Made by a program: the position numbers and the translations under genes. Shown piece by piece: positions 6,344-11,135 of a DNA stretch of 11,135 nucleotides. How positions within the stretch are numbered: position 1 is the first letter of the stretch; each line of letters begins with the position of its first letter. Source of the DNA: DTU018 sp003444615 (lineage in GTDB: Bacteria; Bacillota; Syntrophomonadia; Syntrophomonadales; Syntrophomonadaceae); the NCBI GenBank assembly GCA_049656905.1, contig JBASMO010000180.1, positions 1 through 11,135 of the forward strand, read 5' to 3'. Below the pieces are notes generated by a model. The model did not search any database and was not told the origin of the DNA. It saw only the letters and a program-made list of their open reading frames with translations.

Positions 6344-7240
6344 ATGATTAAGGTTGAAAATATTTCCAAAACCTTTACCTCCCTAAAAGCCTTAGACCAA
6401 GTCAGCCTGCAAGTTGGCCAGCAGGATATTTTTGGGTTGATTGGACCAGATGGTGCCGGTAAAACCACCCTGATGCGTATCATATGCGGCCTTTTGGATC
6501 CTGACCAGGGAGAAGTAATCCTGATGAACCAGGCTCCTGAAAAGATTGACCGGCAAAATCTGGGCTATATGCCCCAGCGTTTCAGCTTATATACAGATTT
6601 GACTGTCCAAGAAAACATAGAGTTCTTCGGTTCGCTTTATAGCTTACCCAAGCAGGTTATAAGCAGACGCGCCGAGCAGGTATTGGAGATTACCGGTTTA
6701 TCAGATTTCACTAATCGCTTAGCCGGTAGCCTATCAGGAGGCATGAAGCAGAAGCTGGCTCTGATCTGTGCTTTAATCACCCGGCCGCCTCTGTTGGTTT
6801 TGGATGAACCCACCTACGGAGTTGATCCCCAATCGCGTCAGGATTTCTGGCGCATTCTCTATCAACTAAATCACCAGGGCATGACCATTATGGTTTCTAC
6901 CCCTTACATGGACGAGGCTGAGTTGTGTACCCGGGTGGCTTTCATTAATCAGGGACGTATCCTGGCCTGTGACACTCCGCATAATTTGAAGGCACCTTTT
7001 AGCCAGCGTGTTCTGGAGGTGCGTACTCCCTGCCAGGATCCCAGGCTATTTGATGATTTGGAAGAAGTTGAAGACGCTTCTTTTTTCGGCTATAAATACC
7101 GGCTGGTAGTCGCCGATGGTCCTCGTGGGCAGCAGGTGATACAGTCCTACCTAACTGCCCAAGGACTTGATTTCATAATCGAGTCGGTTCCACCGGCCAT
7201 GGAAGACCTTTTTGTAATTATGACCGGGAAGGGTGATTGA
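6344..7240 (+). CDS. ABC transporter ATPase, equivalent to the N-terminal half of YbhF
   Basis: A 298-residue cytoplasmic nucleotide-binding protein that powers the exporter. Visible motifs are Walker A GPDGAGKT (34-41, with Asp where most have Asn, as in YbhF), Q-loop Gln78 in YMPQRFSLY, signature LSGGMKQ (130-136) and Walker B LLVLDEP with catalytic Glu155, then D-loop GVDP. The switch position is Pro187 (STPYMDEAE) instead of histidine, so its own ATP site is probably impaired. Residues about 220-298 form a C-terminal extension typical of drug-type exporters. AGGAG at 6333-6337 precedes the ATG. The stop overlaps the next ATPase gene by 8 bp, indicating coupled synthesis. It most likely pairs with that second ATPase, as the two fused halves do in Escherichia coli YbhF. 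Confidence 0.93.
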   Translation: MIKVENISKTFTSLKALDQVSLQVGQQDIFGLIGPDGAGKTTLMRIICGLLDPDQGEVILMNQAPEKIDRQNLGYMPQRFSLYTDLTVQENIEFFGSLYSLPKQVISRRAEQVLEITGLSDFTNRLAGSLSGGMKQKLALICALITRPPLLVLDEPTYGVDPQSRQDFWRILYQLNHQGMTIMVSTPYMDEAELCTRVAFINQGRILACDTPHNLKAPFSQRVLEVRTPCQDPRLFDDLEEVEDASFFGYKYRLVVADGPRGQQVIQSYLTAQGLDFIIESVPPAMEDLFVIMTGKGD

Positions 7241-8162
7241 TTTGCCATATGCCGTGATAACCCAGGACCTTACCCGTCGCTTTGGAAATTTTACTGCTGT
7301 GGACCGTATCAATCTCGCTATTCCTACCGGAATAGTATGTGGGTTTTTGGGTCCCAATGGTGCCGGTAAAACCACGGCCATGCGTATGTTGTGCGGCATC
7401 CTGGAGCCAACTTCCGGCTCTGGAAAGGTGCTGGGATTTGATATCGCCACCCAGAGCGAACTCATAAAGCAGCACATCGGCTATATGTCGCAAAAATTCA
7501 GCCTGTACGATGATCTCACCGTATGGGAGAATCTGAACTTTTATGCTGGTCTGTATAATTTATCGGGTTCAACCAAGCACCAGCGAATTAAAGAAATGAT
7601 AGAACTGGCTCAGCTGAAAGAGCGCCAAGATCAACTGGTTGGTACCCTTAGTCTGGGATTCAAACAGCGCCTGGCTTTGGGTTGTGCCCTGATATCTCAC
7701 CCCAAACTGGTTTTCCTGGATGAACCCACCAGCGGGGTCAGCCCCGCCAGTCGCCGGGCTTTTTTTAATATTATCCAGGACCTGGCCTCCCAGGGTACTA
7801 CTGTGATTGTTACTACCCATTTTATGGAGGAAGCGGAGCGCTGCCAGCAGATTGCCTTTTTTTCCAGGGGAAAACTGCTAGCCTTAGCCTCTCCTGATGA
7901 ACTCAAGCAAACCAGTTTGGAAGGAATATTGCTGGAGTTAATCGTGCCTGATCCCTTAGGTATCATAGACGATCTGCTGGATTTGCCCTTTGTGAAGAAT
8001 TGCAGTATCCACGGGTCCAGCCTGCATGTTCTGGTTAAAGACCAGGCGAGCACCCAGCAGCTGGCCGCTTATACTGGTGTGCAGCCCCAATTGATTGTTC
8101 CTACTTTGGATGATGTGTTTATTGCTCTGGCCAAGCGCCAGGAAAGCGAGGTACCCGCATGA
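7233..8162 (+). CDS. ABC transporter ATPase, equivalent to the C-terminal half of YbhF
   Basis: About 309 residues, the second nucleotide-binding protein of the exporter. Motifs are Walker A GPNGAGKT (40-47), Q-loop Gln87 in YMSQKFSLY, Walker B LVFLDEP with Glu164 and switch His196 (VTTHFMEEAE). The signature is altered to LSLGFKQRLAL (139-149) instead of LSGG, and the D-loop has Ser170 where Asp is usual. These features mirror the C-terminal half of YbhF. The GTG at 7233 is used as start; GGGAAGG lies directly before it with short spacing, so the TTG at 7242 is a possible alternative. The end overlaps the permease start (ATGA). In a heterodimer with the preceding ATPase, this protein would provide the working Walker and His residues for the one consensus site. 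Confidence 0.93.
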   Translation: MIDLPYAVITQDLTRRFGNFTAVDRINLAIPTGIVCGFLGPNGAGKTTAMRMLCGILEPTSGSGKVLGFDIATQSELIKQHIGYMSQKFSLYDDLTVWENLNFYAGLYNLSGSTKHQRIKEMIELAQLKERQDQLVGTLSLGFKQRLALGCALISHPKLVFLDEPTSGVSPASRRAFFNIIQDLASQGTTVIVTTHFMEEAERCQQIAFFSRGKLLALASPDELKQTSLEGILLELIVPDPLGIIDDLLDLPFVKNCSIHGSSLHVLVKDQASTQQLAAYTGVQPQLIVPTLDDVFIALAKRQESEVPA

Positions 8163-9271
8163 ATCGCATTGCCGCTGTTATACGCAAAGAATTTATCCAG
8201 ATGCGCCGTGACCGCATGACCCTGGGTATTATTTTCCTGATACCCTTGGTACAGTTGCTGTTGTTTGGCTATGCCATTCAAACCGAAGTAAAACACATCC
8301 CTACTGTAGTTTTTGACCAGTCCCTTTCCGCGGAAAGCCGGGATTTAACGGAAGCTTTCTCCGCCTCCAATTATTTTGACATAGTAGCTTCTGTGGGCAG
8401 TTATGAAGAAGTAAACCGTATGATTGACAGCGGTAGGGCCCAGGCTGGAATTATCTACCCGCCTGACTTTGCTACCGCCTTAAAACGGGGTGATTCGGCC
8501 CAGGTGCAGGTCATTGTAGATGCCAGTGACAGTATGGTATCCAATCAGGCTGTAGCTATCGCCAACTCCATTGGCTTACTGAAATCACAGCAGGTATTGT
8601 TTGAAAAAATGCCGTCGGCTGCCATCCCCTATGACATCCGGGTTCGCCCCTGGTACAACCCCGACGGTATCACCGCTTACTATATGGTTCCAGCCATCCT
8701 GGGTATAATCGTGACCATGACTATGGTTATACTTACCGCTATAGCCATAGTACGGGAGCGGGAACGGGGCACTTTAGAACAGCTTATAGTTACTCCTATT
8801 AAGCCTTTCGAGTTGATGATTGGAAAAATAGTACCCTATATCGTCCTGGGCTACCTGCAAATTACCGTAGCCCTGCTGGTAGGAGCCATATTTTTTCAGG
8901 TACCCATCCGGGGCAGTCTGTTGCAGCTCTATTTGCTGACTCTATTTTTCATAACCGCATCTTTAGGTCTGGGGTTGATGATTTCCAACCTAGCCCAGAA
9001 TCAAATGCAAGCATTCCAGATGGCCTTTTTTGTTATGCTGCCCAGCATACTGTTGTCTGGGTTTATGTTTCCCCGGGATGCCATGCCTAAGATCATTTAT
9101 TATTTCAGCGACCTTATTCCGCTGACCTATTATCTCGATATAATCCGGGGAATCGTCCTAAAAGGTATTGGTTTTCAATACCTGTATGGGCAGGTTATCG
9201 CTCTATTGGTTTTCTCCTTAGTATTTCTGGGCATCAGCACCCTGCGGTTTAAGAAGAAAATAGTATCGTAA
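8159..9271 (+). CDS. ABC-2 type exporter permease, YbhS/YbhR-like
   Basis: A 370-residue integral membrane protein. It begins with an amphipathic stretch (RKEFIQMRRDRM), then TM1 at about 21-42, a large extracytoplasmic domain (about 43-172, containing VVFDQSLSAESRDL and IVDASDSMVSNQ), and about five more helices from 173 on. The coupling motif RERERGTLEQLIVTPI (199-214) follows TM2 and is the hallmark of ABC-2 drug or lipid exporters. The ATG overlaps the second ATPase stop by 4 bp. Escherichia coli encodes two such permeases (YbhS and YbhR); here there is one, so the pore is either a homodimer or uses a partner encoded elsewhere. Cationic hydrophobic compounds are plausible substrates by analogy only. 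Confidence 0.92.
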   Translation: MNRIAAVIRKEFIQMRRDRMTLGIIFLIPLVQLLLFGYAIQTEVKHIPTVVFDQSLSAESRDLTEAFSASNYFDIVASVGSYEEVNRMIDSGRAQAGIIYPPDFATALKRGDSAQVQVIVDASDSMVSNQAVAIANSIGLLKSQQVLFEKMPSAAIPYDIRVRPWYNPDGITAYYMVPAILGIIVTMTMVILTAIAIVRERERGTLEQLIVTPIKPFELMIGKIVPYIVLGYLQITVALLVGAIFFQVPIRGSLLQLYLLTLFFITASLGLGLMISNLAQNQMQAFQMAFFVMLPSILLSGFMFPRDAMPKIIYYFSDLIPLTYYLDIIRGIVLKGIGFQYLYGQVIALLVFSLVFLGISTLRFKKKIVS

Positions 9272-9283
9272 GGGGGAGGAAAG

Positions 9284-9853
9284 ATGGATATAAATCAGCG
9301 TATTTTAACCTCGGCCCGCCAGTTGATTGCTGAGAGAGGTTATAGGGGCTGGACTATGGATGAATTATCTTCGAAAGCTCATATCAGCAAACGCACCTTG
9401 TATCGCTACTACTCCAGTAAGGAAGAACTCATTACTGCTGTTGTTGATGGTTTCCTGGCGGATATAGGATCCAAAGTAGAAGAATTAATGGCTGCACAAG
9501 TAGCCCCTCAGCAAATCGTTCGCACCATGCTGTCAGAGTTGATAACCCGAGGCAGGTTTGCTATTGCTACCCACAGCCTGGAGGATCTACGCCAGGTCTA
9601 TCCTCATTTGTGGGAACGGATAGACCGTTTTCGTATGGGAAAAATAAAAACCTTGGTGGAATACTTTATCAAAAACAATGAAGACTCACTGGCAGCCAAC
9701 CTGGATCCGCGTATAATTTCGGCAGCGGTCACTGCTTCCATTCAGGCGGTAATCAACCCCACCTTTATACTGGATAATAACCTCACTTTTGAAGAAGCCG
9801 GGCAACAACTTATTCGATTCCTTCTAGCCTCCTTCGCTATAACCCTGGAATGA
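9284..9853 (+). CDS. TetR/AcrR-family transcriptional regulator
   Basis: A 189-residue DNA-binding protein. The N-terminal helix-turn-helix spans about residues 24-45 (TMDELSSKAHISKRTLYRYY, followed by SSKEEL), the canonical TetR form. Residues about 60-185 form the helical dimerisation and ligand-binding domain, which is not recognisable by ligand. GGGGGAGGA (9272-9280) lies just before the ATG, 12 bp after the permease stop, so it is the last gene of the exporter operon. Self-regulation through the operon promoter is likely, with the dyad at 5263-5294 as the best candidate site. In Escherichia coli a TetR protein (CecR, formerly YbiH) also accompanies ybhGFSR, at the front of the cluster instead of the end. 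Confidence 0.94.
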   Translation: MDINQRILTSARQLIAERGYRGWTMDELSSKAHISKRTLYRYYSSKEELITAVVDGFLADIGSKVEELMAAQVAPQQIVRTMLSELITRGRFAIATHSLEDLRQVYPHLWERIDRFRMGKIKTLVEYFIKNNEDSLAANLDPRIISAAVTASIQAVINPTFILDNNLTFEEAGQQLIRFLLASFAITLE

Positions 9854-9895
9854 TTTTCATAAAACCAATATTTGTCACAGGCCATTATGTATTTT

Positions 9896-9917
9896 GAGCA
9901 GGAGATCTGCTTTTTTT
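9896..9917 (+). terminator. Intrinsic terminator of the exporter operon
   Basis: AGCAG (9897-9901) pairs with CTGCT (9907-9911) around a small loop, with G-U pairs possible at both ends of the stem, followed by seven Ts (9911-9917). It lies 43 bp after the tetR stop. The stem is short, but the T-run is clean. The terminator runs into the first codons of the TRAP permease remnant. Confidence 0.6.
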
Positions 9918-10395
9918 GTGTGCCATGAGTCTGGTGTTTTTGCTTTACCCCAGCCGTAAGAGCTGGTCCCGTGAGCACCTGCACTGGATCGACGCGGTTC
10001 TGGCAGTGGTAGCTACTGCTTTGCCCTTATATATTGTGGTCTTTTATAAAGATTTAGTGCTGCGGGCGGGTATGGCCACCCCTGTCGATGTAGTGATAGG
10101 AGGCCTGGGAATTCTCATGGTGATAGAAGCGGCTCGTCGTGTGGTAGGCTGGCCTCTTATTACTGTAGCCCTGCTATTCATAGCCTATGCCTTTACTGGT
10201 CCTTATATACCCGGTACCTTTGGCCACCGGGGCGTGGAATTAGAATTACTAGTTGACCATCTCTACTTCACCACCGAGGGAGTTTTTGGTATTCCTTTGG
10301 GAGTCTCGGCTACCTTTATCTTTCTGTTTATTCTCCTAGGCGCCTGGATAACACCGGGCTGGGCAAGTTCTTTATTGATCTGGCCAATGCCGTAG
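9916..10395 (+). pseudogene. TRAP transporter fused permease (TAXI type), 5' fragment, N-terminally short and frameshifted
   Basis: This part codes for the early region of a fused DctQ-DctM TRAP permease of the TAXI family, which imports organic acids with an ion gradient and a periplasmic or lipoprotein binding protein. Recognisable pieces are SLVFLLYPSRKS, VVFYKDLVLRAGM, EAARRVVGWPL, LYFTTEGVFGIPLGVSATF and IFLFILLGAW. Homologues have roughly 60-100 more residues before SLVFLLYP. Here the frame closes at TGA 9895-9897, and only TTG 9916 or ATG 9925 could start, both without a ribosome binding site. At the other end the frame leaves the family after GAWI (about 10350), reads a few unrelated residues and stops at TAG 10393-10395. 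The true continuation is in another frame from about 10353. Both defects suggest a dead gene. Confidence 0.75.
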
Positions 10396-11135
10396 CAGGC
10401 TGGGCTACTGGTGGTCCAGCCAAGGTAGCTGTCATCTCCAGCGGTTTTATGGGTACTATATCGGGAAGTTCGGTTGCTAATGTGGCCGGCACCGGAAGCT
10501 TCACTATTCCCATGATGAAAAAACTCGGCTACCGACCGGAGTTCGCCGGGGCGGTAGAAGCAGCAGCTTCCACTGGTGGTCAGTTAATGCCTCCTATAAT
10601 GGGTGCGGCAGCTTTTTTGATGGCTGATTTTGTAGGCATACCCTACATTGAGATTGTTAAGGCCGCTTTAATTCCGGCTTTGCTGTACTACACCGGAGTT
10701 ATGATCTGCGTTCATTTGGAAGCTAAAAAGAACGGATTAAAAGGCATCTCTCGAGACCAACTGCCCAATGTTATGCGCTTAGTAATGGATCGTGGTCACC
10801 TGGCTATCCCTTTGATTGCTATCGTTTACCTGCTGGTATCGGGATACACTCCCATGCGAGCCGCTTTATGGGCAATTGGCCTTACCATTATCGCCTCTAT
10901 GCTGCGCGCCTCTACCCGTATTTCTTTCCGGGATGTGTTAGAAGGTCTGGAAAATGGAGCCCGCTCAGCATTGGGTGTGGTCATCGCCTGTGCCACAGCC
11001 GGCATTATAATTGGAGTGGTAACCAAAACCGGTCTGGGATTAAAACTGGCTTCTTCCCTGGTAGCTTTAGCCCATGGAAAACTACTGCCTACTATGTTCT
11101 TTACTATGATTACTTCCATTTTGCTGGGTATGGGA
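10353..11135 (+). pseudogene. TRAP transporter fused permease, DctM-like 3' fragment (continues beyond window)
   Basis: From 10353 the frame codes for TGLGKFFIDLANAVAGWATG, followed by the strongly conserved PAKVAVISSGFMGTISGSSV and GSFTIPMMKKLGYRPEFAGA, then EAAASTGGQLMPPIMGAAAF, the signature of DctM-type TRAP permeases. It stays open to the last base with alternating hydrophobic helices and loops, ending near SILLGMG. It directly continues the 9916-10395 fragment after a net loss of one base modulo three. Family members usually have GAFLExTG here, so the simplest reading is a 4-base deletion. No start codon with a ribosome binding site lies near the frame's beginning, so the fragment would not be made as a normal protein. 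No TAXI binding-protein gene is visible upstream; the downstream context is outside the window. Confidence 0.78.

Noticed and set aside
7151..7493. Two minus-strand open frames opposite the ATPase junction
   Set aside because: They are antisense to conserved Walker A coding sequence; no ribosome binding site or family match.
10345..10360. Programmed ribosomal frameshift in the TRAP permease
   Set aside because: There is no slippery heptamer or stimulatory structure, and residues expected in the family are missing, so mutation is simpler.
1..11135. CRISPR arrays, tRNA or rRNA genes, insertion sequences, phage or toxin-antitoxin genes
   Set aside because: I looked for repeat arrays, transposase motifs and RNA gene signatures and saw none; nearly all the sequence is explained by the genes listed.

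Overview
The window reads as a chromosomal segment of an anaerobic Bacillota species, most likely Clostridia of the Syntrophomonas/Desulfotomaculum kind. This is inferred from strong purine-rich ribosome binding sites, a HAAS/DUF1700 membrane protein, a short soluble methyl-accepting protein, a WalJ-like metallohydrolase and a TAXI-type fused TRAP permease. The species cannot be named from the sequence alone. No rRNA, tRNA, CRISPR array, insertion sequence or phage gene is visible.

Left part (1-4400, all +). The window opens inside a class V aminotransferase of the cysteine desulfurase type. After about 190 bp come a DUF1700 protein and, overlapping it, a 55-residue single-pass membrane peptide that may be the stump of a longer partner. 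Three independent-looking genes follow: a soluble MCP-type signalling protein, a cytoplasmic cyclophilin prolyl isomerase behind an extended -10 promoter, and an Fe/Mn superoxide dismutase behind its own promoter. A symmetrical hairpin closes the superoxide dismutase gene and probably serves the converging neighbour too.

Middle (4420-9917). A minus-strand WalJ/YycJ-like metallo-beta-lactamase-fold hydrolase diverges from a compact five-gene operon. The operon encodes a membrane fusion protein, two ABC ATPases, one ABC-2 permease and a TetR regulator, with coding overlaps of 8 and 4 bp around the second ATPase. It resembles the Escherichia coli YbhGFSR exporter, with the two halves of YbhF as separate proteins and only one permease gene. 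The ATPases are complementary: the first has a normal signature motif but no switch histidine, and the second has the histidine but an altered signature. The pair should therefore build one consensus and one degenerate ATP site. A 12+12 bp dyad covers the predicted operon promoter and is a good candidate operator for the TetR protein. A short hairpin with seven Ts ends the operon.

Right end (about 9904-11135). A TAXI-family fused TRAP permease lacks its expected N-terminus and carries a frameshift near 10350. It runs off the window and looks like a pseudogene.

I see no convincing wholly new system. The most interesting items are the split YbhF-type exporter with its asymmetric ATPases and operator-like dyad, the decayed TRAP permease, the possible stump behind DUF1700, and a superoxide dismutase with archaeal-like second-sphere residues.
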